A stretch of DNA of 64,000 nucleotides, from positions 1 to 64,000 of the forward strand of contig JAFMEA010000003.1 in the NCBI GenBank assembly GCA_017856985.1, given 5' to 3'. This DNA comes from Planktomarina sp. (GTDB taxonomy: Bacteria; Pseudomonadota; Alphaproteobacteria; Rhodobacterales; Rhodobacteraceae). Within the stretch, counting starts at the first letter, position 1. Each line of letters begins with the position of its first letter. Shown here one piece after another: positions 26,648 through 36,826 of this stretch. The position numbers were made by a program, and so were the translations under genes. The notes under the pieces were generated by a model that was not told where the DNA came from, did no database searches, and saw only the letters and a list, made by a program, of their open reading frames with translations.

Positions 26648-27944
26648 ATTTCTATACGCCAACGATACGTCCGCGACATACCCGCCAAGCTGGTACGCAG
26701 AAACCTCGCCCAACTTAAAGCTTCGCCCCTCACTTGAAAGTGATCTTAGTTGTGACGTCTGTGTAATTGGTGCTGGGTTTACCGGCTTGTCATCTGCTCT
26801 GCATCTGGCAAAAAAAGGCTTTGACGTAATAGTTTTGGATGCCCACCGCGTAGGGTTTGGAGCCTCTGGCCGTAATGGTGGTCAAGTCGGGTCTGGATGG
26901 AACCAAGGCCAACAGAAGTTAGAAAAACAATTAGGCCAAGACGCAGCCCACCGTCTTTGGGAAATGACGCAGGACGCAAAATCATTGACACGTGACTTGG
27001 TAAACCAATTTGCACCAGACGCGGGCTACAATGCCGGAGTCGCGGAAGCGTGCTTCAGCGATAAAGAAAAAGTAAATAGTCACGCGATAGCTAGTTATCT
27101 GGAAAAAAATTACAGTTATAATGAAATTGAATGCCTAAATAAATCTTCTTTGCAAGAAGTAGTAAAGTCAGAAGCTTATTCAGGTGGAACAATTGACTGG
27201 GGTGCGGGACACTTACACCCTCTCTTATATGCCATGGGCTTGGCCAAGGCTGCTGAGGCAGCAGGAGCAGTTCTCTACGAGGCCAGCCTGGTTCAAGAGG
27301 TAAAAAATGGCAGTCCAAATTTAGTCAGAACCAGTCGAGGCGATATAAAAGCTGACTATGTTATACATGCAACAAACGGCTATCACACTAACCTCAATCG
27401 CAATCAAGCGGCACACGTCATGCCAATCAATAATTTTATAGTTGCGACTGAACCACTAGAGTATCCAGAAAAAATTCTGACCAAAAACATAGCAGTTGCC
27501 GACAGTCGGTTTGTTTTGAATTACTACAGATTAAGCGACGACAACCGACTAATCTTCGGTGGTGGTGAAAGTTATGGTACAAAATTTCCTAAGGATATAT
27601 TTGAAAAAGTACGCCGCCCGTTAACTGAAATTTTTCCACAACTTGCGGACGTTAAATTAACTCATGCCTGGGGTGGTACTCTGGGAATAACCACGACGAG
27701 GCTACCACTTTTTGCACGGGTGGGTACACACCAATTGACCGCGGCCGGTTATTCAGGCCATGGCGTGGCACTGGCAGGCTTTGCCGGTCACGTGTTAGCC
27801 GAAACAATAGCGGGGAATGCATCTCAATTTGACTTATTGTCTGACCTTCCACACCCCTCCTTCCCTGGCGGGCAAACCTTTCGCAGCCCACTGATGACTT
27901 TAGCAATGACATGGTTCTCACTGCGCGATAGGCTTGGAATATGA
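26640..27944 (+). CDS. FAD-dependent amine oxidase of the DAO family (PuuB-like)
   Basis: A 434-residue flavoprotein with dinucleotide motif GAGFTGLSSALHLAKKG near residue 43, ending in the FAD-contact GASGRNGGQVGSGWNQGQ, and a C-terminal AAGYSGHGVALAGFAG that closes the FAD site. This pattern is that of PuuB, which oxidises gamma-glutamylputrescine to the aldehyde with release of ammonia and hydrogen peroxide. It overlaps the preceding ligase gene. The aldehyde dehydrogenase expected next (PuuC) is not in the operon. Confidence 0.88.
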   Translation: MSKFLYANDTSATYPPSWYAETSPNLKLRPSLESDLSCDVCVIGAGFTGLSSALHLAKKGFDVIVLDAHRVGFGASGRNGGQVGSGWNQGQQKLEKQLGQDAAHRLWEMTQDAKSLTRDLVNQFAPDAGYNAGVAEACFSDKEKVNSHAIASYLEKNYSYNEIECLNKSSLQEVVKSEAYSGGTIDWGAGHLHPLLYAMGLAKAAEAAGAVLYEASLVQEVKNGSPNLVRTSRGDIKADYVIHATNGYHTNLNRNQAAHVMPINNFIVATEPLEYPEKILTKNIAVADSRFVLNYYRLSDDNRLIFGGGESYGTKFPKDIFEKVRRPLTEIFPQLADVKLTHAWGGTLGITTTRLPLFARVGTHQLTAAGYSGHGVALAGFAGHVLAETIAGNASQFDLLSDLPHPSFPGGQTFRSPLMTLAMTWFSLRDRLGI

Positions 27945-28018
27945 AAAAACTGGGTGTTAAGTTTAAAAGAAACTTTGCGTTAAATTAAGATGGAATACTA
28001 TTTGTTGGAGAACCTAGA

Positions 28019-29386
28019 ATGAAAGACCAATCGCCAAACAGCTGGGAAGCCCGGGCCGATGCCCACTCTTTTTACGGTTTCACTGACTTACCTACTATTG
28101 AAAAACGTGGCGCTACTGTACTGACCCATGGCACTGGACCATATGTGTTTGACGTACACGGTCAAAAATTTTTAGATGCAAATTCTGGGTTATGGAATAT
28201 GGTCGCGGGTTTTGATCACAAAGGCTTAGCGCAAGCCGCAAAAGACCAATATGACCGGTTTCCAGGCTATCACGCGTTCTTTGGTAGAATGGCAGATCAG
28301 ACTGTTATCCTATCTGAAAAACTTATTGAGGTGTCGCCATTTGAAACTGGAAAAGTATTTTACACAAATTCCGGTTCTGAAGCTAACGACACCATGGTAA
28401 AAATGCTTTGGTTCCTGCATGGATCTGAAGGCAACCCAACACGTCGAAAAATCATAACAAGAAAGAATGCATATCACGGGGTAACTGCTGTTTCAGCCTC
28501 AATGACTGGCAAGCCATATAACGCTGTATTTGGACTTCCTCTACCAGAATTTCTTCACCTAACCTGCCCTCACTACTGGCGCGAGGGACGGGAGGGAGAA
28601 AGCGAAGTACAATTCACCGCACGCCTAGCCAAAGAACTTGAAGATATGATCTTATCTGAAGGCCCAGAGACCATCGCAGGCTTTTTTGCGGAACCAGTTA
28701 TGGGTGCCGGTGGCGTTATTCCACCCTCAACAGGGTACTTCCAGGCCCTACAGCCAATTCTCCAAAAATATAATATTCCTATTATTTCCGATGAAGTTAT
28801 TTGTGGGTTTGGTCGTACTGGTCATACTTGGGGCTGCGAGGCTTACGACTTTATGCCAGATGCTATTATCAGCTCAAAAAACCTCACTGCAGGCTATTTC
28901 CCAATGGGTGCTGTCGTGCTTGGGCCACAACTTACCGATCGCCTGCAGAAGGCGTCAGAGGCAATCGAAGAATTTCCACATGGGTTCACAGCCTCAGGTC
29001 ACCCAGTCGGATCAGCCGTTGCGCTTAAGGCCATTGATGTAATTATGAATGAGGGCTTGGCCGAAAATGTGCGTAATTTAACACCATACTTTGAGGCTCA
29101 TATGGAGCGCTTACTTGAAAACCCTAATATAGGAGAATCGCGTGTTAAGGGCTTTATGGGAGCGTTGGAAGCTGTCCAAGATAAATCTACTAAAACTCCG
29201 TTTTCCGCAAACCTTTCTGTTAGTGAACGAATTGCCAACACCTGCACGGATCATGGATTAATATGCCGACCTCTGGGTCAGGCAATTGTACTATGTCCTG
29301 CATTTATTTTTACGGAGAGCAACCTTGATGAAATGTTTGAAAAATTAGAGATCTCATTAAAACAAGTCTTTGCAGAGGTGGCTTAG
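28019..29386 (+). CDS. Class III (omega) aminotransferase, putrescine-pyruvate type
   Basis: A 455-residue PLP enzyme of the class III group. FYTNSGSEANDTMVKMLW (cofactor phosphate), ISDEVICGFGRTGHTWG (Asp pairing to PLP nitrogen) and the Schiff-base lysine in SSKNLTAGYFPMGA are intact. Close families are SpuC (putrescine to 4-aminobutanal), taurine and beta-alanine aminotransferases; the operon argues for an amine donor. TTGGAG precedes the ATG. It ends the run of transporter and enzyme genes. Confidence 0.9.
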   Translation: MKDQSPNSWEARADAHSFYGFTDLPTIEKRGATVLTHGTGPYVFDVHGQKFLDANSGLWNMVAGFDHKGLAQAAKDQYDRFPGYHAFFGRMADQTVILSEKLIEVSPFETGKVFYTNSGSEANDTMVKMLWFLHGSEGNPTRRKIITRKNAYHGVTAVSASMTGKPYNAVFGLPLPEFLHLTCPHYWREGREGESEVQFTARLAKELEDMILSEGPETIAGFFAEPVMGAGGVIPPSTGYFQALQPILQKYNIPIISDEVICGFGRTGHTWGCEAYDFMPDAIISSKNLTAGYFPMGAVVLGPQLTDRLQKASEAIEEFPHGFTASGHPVGSAVALKAIDVIMNEGLAENVRNLTPYFEAHMERLLENPNIGESRVKGFMGALEAVQDKSTKTPFSANLSVSERIANTCTDHGLICRPLGQAIVLCPAFIFTESNLDEMFEKLEISLKQVFAEVA

Positions 29387-29553
29387 CTTCTTGTGAGAAC
29401 GATACCCATCTCTATGCAGTAATTTGTAGTATTAAATTTAATCAAAACATAAAAGGATCCAGAAATTAACCTGATTGATACAAATGCCAGCGCAGGGTTT
29501 GCTAAATTCGAAAAATCCACCAACGGGATAATTGTGGACAGAAAGTTTAATTA

Positions 29554-30627
29554 ATGGTGCGCGATGGTCCCAAACTTAAATCTCAAAGTAACCATCAAAA
29601 TGCCTTGGATGCAGACGCTCAATTAAAAACCTTGGGATGGAATAAATATTTCAAAGACCAAGTTATGAGCACAGATATATCGGAGACACCCCCAGTTCGC
29701 ATTACGCAAGTTCACCGAAGCAAGCTGCATGTTGTTGGCGTCAATATAAATCTAAAAATTCCGTCGTTATACGACGTGGCTGTGGGGGATTGGTTGCTAT
29801 TGAATCATAAAGATCCACGCTCCAGCAAAGTTTTAAAACGAAAGAGCCTATTAAAACGCCGTGCCGCGGGACATGACCGGAGGGAACAACTGATTGCAGC
29901 AAACCTCGACACTACGTTTATTGTTTCATCTTGCAATGATGACTTCAATCTAGCGCGCCTCGAACGCTACGTCGCGATGACCCACGAGGCTGGGATAACA
30001 CCAGTAATTGTACTGACAAAATTTGATTTAAACTCTGATACAACAAATTTTTCTCTGCAGGCATCAAAAATATCTGAACACGTAACTGTTGTGAACGTCG
30101 ACGCTCGCAATCCGTCTACCAAAGAACATTTAGCCCCTTGGTGCAAGCTGGGCCAGACAGTAGCCTTCTTAGGGTCTTCCGGGGTTGGGAAATCAACACT
30201 GACGAATACGTTAGCCGGTAACCCATTAATCGATACTCAAGCTGTCCGTGAGGCAGATAACAAAGGACGCCACACCACTACCAGTCGCCAGCTTCACATT
30301 GTACCGCAGGTATGCGCTGTTATAGACACGCCAGGTATGCGTGAGTTACAATTAACAGATGCCGCAACAGGAATAAAAGAAACATTTGTAGACTTACATG
30401 AACTCGAACAAAATTGCCGATTTAATGACTGTTCCCATGACCATGAACCAGGCTGTGCCGTCCAAGCCGCTATTACAAGCGGCATAATTGATGCGATCCG
30501 TGTCAACCGTTGGCTAAAGCTGGTGACAGAAGATCAGGAAAATACAAAAATTTTAGCAAAACGCTTTAGTAAAGAAAATGCCACCAAAGACCAATTTGGT
30601 GGCAAACAAAAGTACAAGCAAAAATAA
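29554..30627 (+). CDS. rsgA: Ribosome small-subunit biogenesis GTPase RsgA
   Basis: A 357-residue circularly permuted GTPase acting late in 30S assembly. An N-terminal OB-fold precedes the G domain, in which the order is TKFD (G4) before the P-loop GSSGVGKSTL and then DTPGMREL (G3). The C-terminal zinc finger is CRFNDCSHDHEPGC. The hypervariable N-terminus and basic tail are normal. No strong ribosome site precedes the ATG. The end of the gene holds a hairpin likely used by the convergent hydrolase gene. Confidence 0.95.
   Translation: MVRDGPKLKSQSNHQNALDADAQLKTLGWNKYFKDQVMSTDISETPPVRITQVHRSKLHVVGVNINLKIPSLYDVAVGDWLLLNHKDPRSSKVLKRKSLLKRRAAGHDRREQLIAANLDTTFIVSSCNDDFNLARLERYVAMTHEAGITPVIVLTKFDLNSDTTNFSLQASKISEHVTVVNVDARNPSTKEHLAPWCKLGQTVAFLGSSGVGKSTLTNTLAGNPLIDTQAVREADNKGRHTTTSRQLHIVPQVCAVIDTPGMRELQLTDAATGIKETFVDLHELEQNCRFNDCSHDHEPGCAVQAAITSGIIDAIRVNRWLKLVTEDQENTKILAKRFSKENATKDQFGGKQKYKQK
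30580..30603 (-). terminator. Hairpin in the rsgA tail, probable minus-strand terminator
   Basis: GCCACCAAA / TTTGGTGGC, nine perfect pairs with a six-base loop, lies inside the last codons of rsgA. Read on the minus strand it is followed by ATTTTCTTT, so it would end transcripts of the alpha/beta hydrolase whose stop lies about 50 bp away. On the plus strand there is no T-run after it. Confidence 0.55.
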
Positions 30628-30653
30628 GTTAGACACTTTTGTGCTAAAAAGCC

Positions 30654-31352
30654 TTAAGACTCCAACCACGCCCTCAACGCTTCATTGGTGGTGTCGGGTT
30701 GTTCTAAAGTCGGTAAGTGGCCAGCATTCTTTATAACTGCAAGCGTTGCTCCTTCAATTAATTCAGCCATAAACTCATGCTGTTTAGGTAGGCATATCTG
30801 ATCTTTCTCACCACAAAGTATCAAAGTGGGACATTTTATTCTGCTTAGGAAGGATTGCTGATCCCGCCTTTTTTGAAGCGCCCGCGATTGCCGTACAAAC
30901 GCCTCAGAGCCCAATGATACCGCCATATCAATCAATAATTCAAAAATATGTTCTTTGTGCTGGGTCTCAGTCAAATAATTTAAAGCAATCTCTTCACGCA
31001 TAATATGTTCTAGCCGGCCAGTACGCGCGGCGATGATCTGCGGCTCACGTTTGGCGGCACGTTCGGGCGTTTCACAGGTCGGATTTGTATCCATCAGACA
31101 TAAACGCTTCACCCTATTTGGTGCACGACGTACAACTTCCAACGCCACAATTCCGCCCATAGACAAACCACATAAGGCAAATTTATGCGGGGCCATATCC
31201 AATATGCTACTCGCAATTTCTTCCACACGCTCTCCGAGGTGCGTTGGCGCCACCATGACCGCACACTGGTGAGATAATCCATCAATCTGTGGTGCAAACA
31301 ATCTTGCATCACACATCATACCTGGCAGGAAGACAATTGGCTCAGAGTTCAT
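30654..31352 (-). CDS. Alpha/beta hydrolase (BioH/PcaD-like esterase)
   Basis: A 232-residue alpha/beta hydrolase. The opening PIVFLPGMMCDARLF supplies the oxyanion region, the nucleophile elbow is CGLSMGG, and the catalytic His is in NAGHLPTLEQP. It lacks a signal peptide. The ATG giving MNSEPIVF was chosen with AGGG just ahead; an in-frame TTG five codons earlier is possible. It converges with rsgA. Substrate unknown. Confidence 0.8.
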   Translation of the reverse strand: MNSEPIVFLPGMMCDARLFAPQIDGLSHQCAVMVAPTHLGERVEEIASSILDMAPHKFALCGLSMGGIVALEVVRRAPNRVKRLCLMDTNPTCETPERAAKREPQIIAARTGRLEHIMREEIALNYLTETQHKEHIFELLIDMAVSLGSEAFVRQSRALQKRRDQQSFLSRIKCPTLILCGEKDQICLPKQHEFMAELIEGATLAVIKNAGHLPTLEQPDTTNEALRAWLES

Positions 31353-31527
31353 ACCCTGTTTTGTCAAGTTTTTAGGTATATGCCAAGGTGAAGAAATCTT
31401 TTATTTTCAAAATTATCAGGCATTTAAGCTTTCAGTCTATTAAGTGCAGTAGAGAGGTTTATCCAAGAAAAAAGATACGCTTGAAAATGCAATATAGGCA
31501 TCCAGAAGACCATTACTCACTGACACC

Positions 31528-32400
31528 TTAATTTAATCTCAAGTGTTTAAGGCAAAAATCAAGAGTGAATTGGGTCGCAAGTTTGGTTTGGTTTGGGTTC
31601 ATAATGTCACCTATCAGCAAGTGTCCTGAAGCGTCGTCACCTTTGTCCATCAGAAGGACTTCCTTGGGGCCACCCCAACGTTTAAAAAATGATAATATTT
31701 TTTTCGGTGAAACAACCTTATCCTCCGAACAGTAAATTAATGCCAACGGGGTAGTGAAAGCTTTTATCCTAAGCCTTGCGGCAGCTTGAACCGCCTCCAT
31801 CATTGTATAAACAGCTTCAATTCCATAGCTCTGAGTCCAATACTTTTCATGAGCCAAACTTCGCGGCTCAAACCCTCGGCTACGGCCCATCACAAATGGC
31901 CCCCAAATCCGAACTTTAGGTAATTGAAGAAGCAAATTTTGTATAGGACGAGCGAGACCAAAATTTGGAGATACGAATACGCAGGCAGCCACATTAGTTG
32001 ATTTTTTTTTCAAGCCAGACAACACCAGAGGTGCCCCAGTTGAGCACGCGATAACCACAATACGGTTCCCTAAAGTACGGCCAATATCAATCGCTTCATC
32101 AATGTCAGCGACCCATTGAGCCAAATCAGCCTTGCCCATTGCCTTATTATCCTGCCCGTGCCCAGCTAAACGTGTAAAAAAAAGGTTGGCTTTCAGGCCA
32201 GAGGCAACATCATCTGGAAAGGGTCTTAATTCTTGTGAGGTTGCTGAAAATCCATGAACATAGATGACCGATATCTCCGTCTTTTCCTCAGGCTCATTGA
32301 ACCAAACTACCCTCTTGCGTACCTCAAATTTTAATTCAGGTACCTTAGATTCTGAAGCAGCAAGGCGTTCAACTAAATTAGAAATGGACGCTAATTTCAC
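31528..32400 (-). CDS. Alpha/beta hydrolase (lysophospholipase/monoacylglycerol lipase-like)
   Basis: A 290-residue alpha/beta hydrolase with VYVHGFSATSQE (oxyanion loop), nucleophile elbow ACSTGA (Ala instead of the common second Gly), acidic residue in YCSEDKVVSP and His in ASGHLLIGD. It lies 4 bp after the stop of the GPH symporter gene and is probably co-transcribed with it, which makes hydrolysis of an imported compound or of an exported conjugate possible; this is inference. Confidence 0.8.
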   Translation of the reverse strand: MKLASISNLVERLAASESKVPELKFEVRKRVVWFNEPEEKTEISVIYVHGFSATSQELRPFPDDVASGLKANLFFTRLAGHGQDNKAMGKADLAQWVADIDEAIDIGRTLGNRIVVIACSTGAPLVLSGLKKKSTNVAACVFVSPNFGLARPIQNLLLQLPKVRIWGPFVMGRSRGFEPRSLAHEKYWTQSYGIEAVYTMMEAVQAAARLRIKAFTTPLALIYCSEDKVVSPKKILSFFKRWGGPKEVLLMDKGDDASGHLLIGDIMNPNQTKLATQFTLDFCLKHLRLN

Positions 32401-32404
32401 CAGT

Positions 32405-33748
32405 TCACCGTAAAGCTTTTGCAGCCATGGGTTTATAGATCAGTATCAGCGCAAAAGCAGCAACTACTAAGATAGCCGCTGGGACCAAGGTTATAGACTT
32501 GAGTAATGCCGCGATAGCTTCCGGAAGCTGCTCCACTCGGCCCTCAGTAGTTTCACGCCAACCATAACTGGCCAAAAAAATAGACAATAATAACGGAGCA
32601 AAGGCGTTAGCCACCTTTTGACCAAATAACCAAATTCCTGAAAATGCTCCTTCTATTGCTTCTCCACTTTGCAATCGGGTCACATCCATCAAATCCGGAT
32701 ACATAGCCCATGGGATTTGTTGGTAAGAGCCATTTGCCGCACCAGCCAAAACGAACATCCCCGCTATCGCTGTTACGTTGACTGAGGGTAAGGCTAGATA
32801 CAGCGCGTAAAGTAATAATACGTAAAACATTAATCCGAATGCCAAAGCAATTACCTTGCCGAGGAGTTTACTAGCCCAAACCCATACCGCTTGTGACAAA
32901 ATAGATCCAACCACAAAGGCTGCAAACATTGTTGCCAAAGTTCCCAGCCCGGCCGTGATACCTGAAAGTGCAGTCGCGCCATCATCTAAAATCAGATAAA
33001 TGGCTGCAAACGGCAGACCAGCAGTGATGAGTGCCACGGCAAGTGTCATAACCCCATACAGGATTGTCAAAACAACAAAAGATTTATTACGTATCACCAA
33101 ACGCACCATATCAAACGGTGCCAATGAACTAGGGGTTTGAACACGTGGCGCATGACGAGTTACAAAAACAGAGAGCCAAATTGAGCCAAGTATAAGTGGC
33201 GAAACTATTAACGCTGCACTAAAAAACCCTTCGCGGCTATCTCCAGCCAAAACTGGAATTAAGGCGCCACCAATAAGAATACCGATACTGGCAAAACCCA
33301 TACGCCATGCCATCATAACAGAGCGTTCACTAGGACTTTCAGTCATTTCACCTGCCGTTGCGCTGTAGGGTATTGCGACCATGGTAAAGCCAATAGTGGC
33401 TACTAAAAAAAATGCGCCCACCCAAACTGCTGCTGCGATTGGGCTAATGCCTAATGGCGCAGCAAATAGACCAATAATACCCGCGACCATTATTAACGCA
33501 CCGATCACAATCCATGGAGCTCGCCGGCCCCAACGGGTATTGGTGCGGTCAGACAGCCACCCCACTACAGGATCAGTAAATATGTCAAATACCAAAATAG
33601 AAGTTGTCACCATACCCGCCAATGCAATTGGTACACCAAGATAATTTGTCAAAAAAGAAAGAATCAAGAGCTGTTTTATAATTACAAAAACAACAATTCC
33701 CATGTCAGCTAGACCCCAACCCGCCTTTTGAGATATTGATAAAGCCAT
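32405..33748 (-). CDS. MFS symporter of the glycoside-pentoside-hexuronide (GPH/MelB) type
   Basis: A 447-residue carrier with twelve predicted membrane segments. FDIFTDPVVGWLSDRTNTRWGRRAPWI is the GPH hallmark (split here: DIFTDPVVGWLSDR, then TRWGRRAPWI). Such proteins import sugars or related solutes with a cation. ATG (MALSISQKAGWG) was chosen with GGAGA upstream; an earlier in-frame start adds six residues. The alpha/beta hydrolase gene follows within 5 bp. Confidence 0.88.
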   Translation of the reverse strand: MALSISQKAGWGLADMGIVVFVIIKQLLILSFLTNYLGVPIALAGMVTTSILVFDIFTDPVVGWLSDRTNTRWGRRAPWIVIGALIMVAGIIGLFAAPLGISPIAAAVWVGAFFLVATIGFTMVAIPYSATAGEMTESPSERSVMMAWRMGFASIGILIGGALIPVLAGDSREGFFSAALIVSPLILGSIWLSVFVTRHAPRVQTPSSLAPFDMVRLVIRNKSFVVLTILYGVMTLAVALITAGLPFAAIYLILDDGATALSGITAGLGTLATMFAAFVVGSILSQAVWVWASKLLGKVIALAFGLMFYVLLLYALYLALPSVNVTAIAGMFVLAGAANGSYQQIPWAMYPDLMDVTRLQSGEAIEGAFSGIWLFGQKVANAFAPLLLSIFLASYGWRETTEGRVEQLPEAIAALLKSITLVPAAILVVAAFALILIYKPMAAKALR

Positions 33749-33909
33749 ATTAAAGTTTCTCCACAATTCACATTATCAATAAACTAATTGACTAAATTAG
33801 CCAAAACATAACTTAAAATCGACCATACCTTTTTCTGATATCGATTTAGTCAAAATCTAAATTTTTCCAATATACTAAAAATAATACTGCCAGAGTTATT
33901 TAAGAATAT

Positions 33910-34656
33910 TCAATTTTCAATGATCTCTAAAAGATCTAAAATTGAAGTCTTGACCAGTGATAGAGCAGCAGGAGTAGAAAACCGATGATCAGCCCCCTTG
34001 AGCAGAGTGAGTTGTACATCTGGCCCTTCAAGATGTTGAAATAATTGATTGGCCGTTTTAACCGAGACATCGTCATCCTGATCTCCCTGCAACAAGCGCA
34101 CCGGAATCGATAATTTCAGAGGCTTACGTAACACTAGGTGTAATCTTCCATCCTCAATCAGGCGCTTAGTTATTGGATAGGGCTCACTGTATTCTGACGG
34201 GATCTTTACCACACCATCATCATTTAATTGTTTGCGTGTGTCCTCATTAAAATTTCTCCAAAATCCGTCCTCAGTAAAATCTGGAGCCGCAGCAATTGTA
34301 ACGAGGCCAGCGACCCTTTCAGGAACGCGTTGCGCCATGAGGAGTGATATCCAACCACCCATTGATGAACCCACTAAAACCTGAGGCCCCTCAGTCAACG
34401 TCGTAATTGCAGCCTGAGCATCTTCAGCCCAATCTCCGATACACCCGTCTACAAAGGATCCAGATGAAGCTCCATGTCCAGAATAATCAAACCTTAGAAA
34501 TGGCCTTTTTTGCTTTTTGCACCAGGCAGCTAAGTTGAGCGCTTTTGTACCAGCCATGTCGGACATGAATCCACCAAGAAAAACTATTCCCGGCCCGTCG
34601 CCATTAGATTGCGAAAACGCAAGCTCTCGACCACACTCTGTCAGCAATGATTTCAT
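33910..34656 (-). CDS. Alpha/beta hydrolase (ABHD10-like)
   Basis: A 248-residue alpha/beta hydrolase. IVFLGGFMSDMAGTKAL and LRFDYSGHGASSGSFVDGC match the alphaproteobacterial relatives of mitochondrial ABHD10, a thioesterase/acyl-glucuronide esterase. The nucleophile elbow is GSSMGGW, the acid is in QGDQDDDVSV and the His in GADHRFSTP. The ATG giving MKSLLTECG was preferred; a TTG five codons upstream is in frame. It diverges from thrS. Confidence 0.82.
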   Translation of the reverse strand: MKSLLTECGRELAFSQSNGDGPGIVFLGGFMSDMAGTKALNLAAWCKKQKRPFLRFDYSGHGASSGSFVDGCIGDWAEDAQAAITTLTEGPQVLVGSSMGGWISLLMAQRVPERVAGLVTIAAAPDFTEDGFWRNFNEDTRKQLNDDGVVKIPSEYSEPYPITKRLIEDGRLHLVLRKPLKLSIPVRLLQGDQDDDVSVKTANQLFQHLEGPDVQLTLLKGADHRFSTPAALSLVKTSILDLLEIIEN

Positions 34657-34876
34657 AAACAATTTATCCAAATTAATTTAAATAATTTGTATCCATTTCT
34701 TTGGTATTTTACATCAGTAATAATTGAAGAGGGCATATTAGCTATAAATCCTAATATCTGTGATATAATAAAATTTGGATGAGTTGACAGTCAAAATCAA
34801 AAGCGGCACACAGAATTATAATAACAACCCGCAATCGGGCGTTTCGTAGGCGCCAAACTGACGAGGAGAGCCCCAG

Positions 34877-36826
34877 ATGGCCTTAATATCTCTCACACTC
34901 CCAGATAGCTCTATTCGCAAATATGAAGCGGGTACTACCGCCGCGCAAGTGGCTGCCGATATATCGTCTTCCCTTGCCAAAAAAGCTATCTCAGCCACCG
35001 TAGGTGGACTTCATTTTGATTTAGCGTGGCCAATAACAGAAGATTGTTCAATCGCGATCCATACGATGAAAGATGATTTACAAGCCAGCGAGTTAATTAG
35101 ACACGATTTGGCGCATGTCATGGCTCGAGCTGTTCAGGAAATTTGGCCAGACGTGCAGGTTACCATTGGCCCCGTAATAAAAGATGGCTGGTATTATGAT
35201 TTTGATCGTAAAGAGCCATTCACACCAGAAGACCTCGCCACAATTGAAAAAAAGATGAAGGATATAATTAACAAACGTGATGCAGTACGCACTGAAATAT
35301 GGGACCGCGACAGCGCAATAAAGTATTATAGTGATGCGGGTGAGATCTATAAAGTAGAACTTATTGACGCGATACCAGGAACAGAGCCGCTACGCATGTA
35401 TTGGCATGGGGACTGGCAAGACCTATGTCGGGGTCCTCACCTTCAACATACCGGTCAATTACCTGCCGATGCGTTTAAACTAATGAGTGTCGCTGGTGCG
35501 TACTGGCGGGGCGATAGTAATCGTCCAATGCTGCAGCGCATTTATGGCGTGGCATTCACAGGAAAAGAGAAATTGAAGGCGCATCTTATTATGCTTGAGG
35601 AGGCCGCAAAACGAGACCATCGAAAGTTGGGTCGTGAGATGGATCTTTATCATATGCAGGAAGAGGCACCAGGCCAGGTCTTCTGGCATCCAAACGGCTG
35701 GACAATTTATACCGAGCTCCAAGATTATATGAGGCGCAAGCAAAGAGCGGGCGGCTATGTTGAGGTAAATACACCACAAGTTGTAGATCGCAAACTTTGG
35801 GTGGCATCCGGCCACTGGGATAAATACCAGGAGAATATGTTCCTTGTTGAAGTGGATGAAGATCATGCCCGAGAAAAAGCCATAAATGCTTTAAAGCCAA
35901 TGAATTGCCCATGCCACGTTCAGATTTTCAATCAAGGCCTCAAATCCTACCGAGATTTGCCCTTACGCATGGCAGAATTTGGTAGCTGCGCGAGATACGA
36001 GCCCTCAGGTGCTTTACACGGTATAATGCGGGTGCGCGGATTCACCCAAGATGATGGCCATATTTTTTGCCGTGAAGATCAAATTGAAAAAGAGACTGCA
36101 GTATACATAGATTACCTGACTTCAGTTTACAAAGATCTAGGCTTTGAGAATTTTCGTATCAAATTTAGTGATCGCCCTATTAACAGATCTGGTTCAGACG
36201 AAGTGTGGGACCGCGCAGAAAGCGCATTACTAGCGGCGACCCGTAGTGCGGGAATTGAGCCGGAAATGAACCCTGGAGAGGGAGCCTTTTACGGCCCAAA
36301 ACTTGAATTTGTTTTGACTGACGCTATTGGCCGTGAATGGCAGTGTGGTACCCATCAAGTCGATTTTGTTTTACCTGAGAGACTTGATGCTAGCTTTATT
36401 GGCGAGGACGGAAATAAGCATCGCCCCGTGATGCTGCACAGAGCCTGCTTGGGTTCTTTTGAGCGTTTCATTGGGATATTGATTGAGGAGCATGCTGGAA
36501 AGTTACCACTGTGGCTAGCCCCTCGCCAGGTTGTGGTGGCCTCAATCGTTTCAGACGCAGACGACTATGTACATAGAGTAGTGGATGTCTTAAATACCGT
36601 GGGTATTCGTGCAGAAAGTGACACACGGAATGAAAAAATTAATTATAAAGTTAGGGAACACTCTGTTGCCAAAGTGCCTGTTATTTTTGCGATTGGAATG
36701 AGAGAAGTCGAAGAAAATACCGTTTCCATGCGGCGACTTGGTAGTAAGGAAAGCCAAGTTATGAGCCTTGAGCAGGTGGTAACTAGTCTGAAGTTAGAGG
36801 CAACGCCACCTGACCTAATTAAATAG
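34877..36826 (+). CDS. thrS: Threonine-tRNA ligase
   Basis: A 649-residue class II synthetase. Residues 1-60 form the TGS domain; the editing domain carries [17 protein letters not shown] and the distal Cys-His in [12 protein letters not shown]; the catalytic core has zinc ligands in [10 protein letters not shown] and later His residues, motif 2 [15 protein letters not shown], and motif 3 in [15 protein letters not shown]; the anticodon domain is C-terminal. GAGGAGAG precedes the ATG. The 205-bp upstream gap holds no gene; I found no T-box or E. coli-type operator. Confidence 0.97.
   Translation: MALISLTLPDSSIRKYEAGTTAAQVAADISSSLAKKAISATVGGLHFDLAWPITEDCSIAIHTMKDDLQASELIRHDLAHVMARAVQEIWPDVQVTIGPVIKDGWYYDFDRKEPFTPEDLATIEKKMKDIINKRDAVRTEIWDRDSAIKYYSDAGEIYKVELIDAIPGTEPLRMYWHGDWQDLCRGPHLQHTGQLPADAFKLMSVAGAYWRGDSNRPMLQRIYGVAFTGKEKLKAHLIMLEEAAKRDHRKLGREMDLYHMQEEAPGQVFWHPNGWTIYTELQDYMRRKQRAGGYVEVNTPQVVDRKLWVASGHWDKYQENMFLVEVDEDHAREKAINALKPMNCPCHVQIFNQGLKSYRDLPLRMAEFGSCARYEPSGALHGIMRVRGFTQDDGHIFCREDQIEKETAVYIDYLTSVYKDLGFENFRIKFSDRPINRSGSDEVWDRAESALLAATRSAGIEPEMNPGEGAFYGPKLEFVLTDAIGREWQCGTHQVDFVLPERLDASFIGEDGNKHRPVMLHRACLGSFERFIGILIEEHAGKLPLWLAPRQVVVASIVSDADDYVHRVVDVLNTVGIRAESDTRNEKINYKVREHSVAKVPVIFAIGMREVEENTVSMRRLGSKESQVMSLEQVVTSLKLEATPPDLIK

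Noticed and set aside
34784..34822. TTGACA and TATAAT hexamers upstream of thrS as a promoter
   Set aside because: The spacer is 27 bp, far from the usual 16-18, so the two hexamers do not form one promoter.
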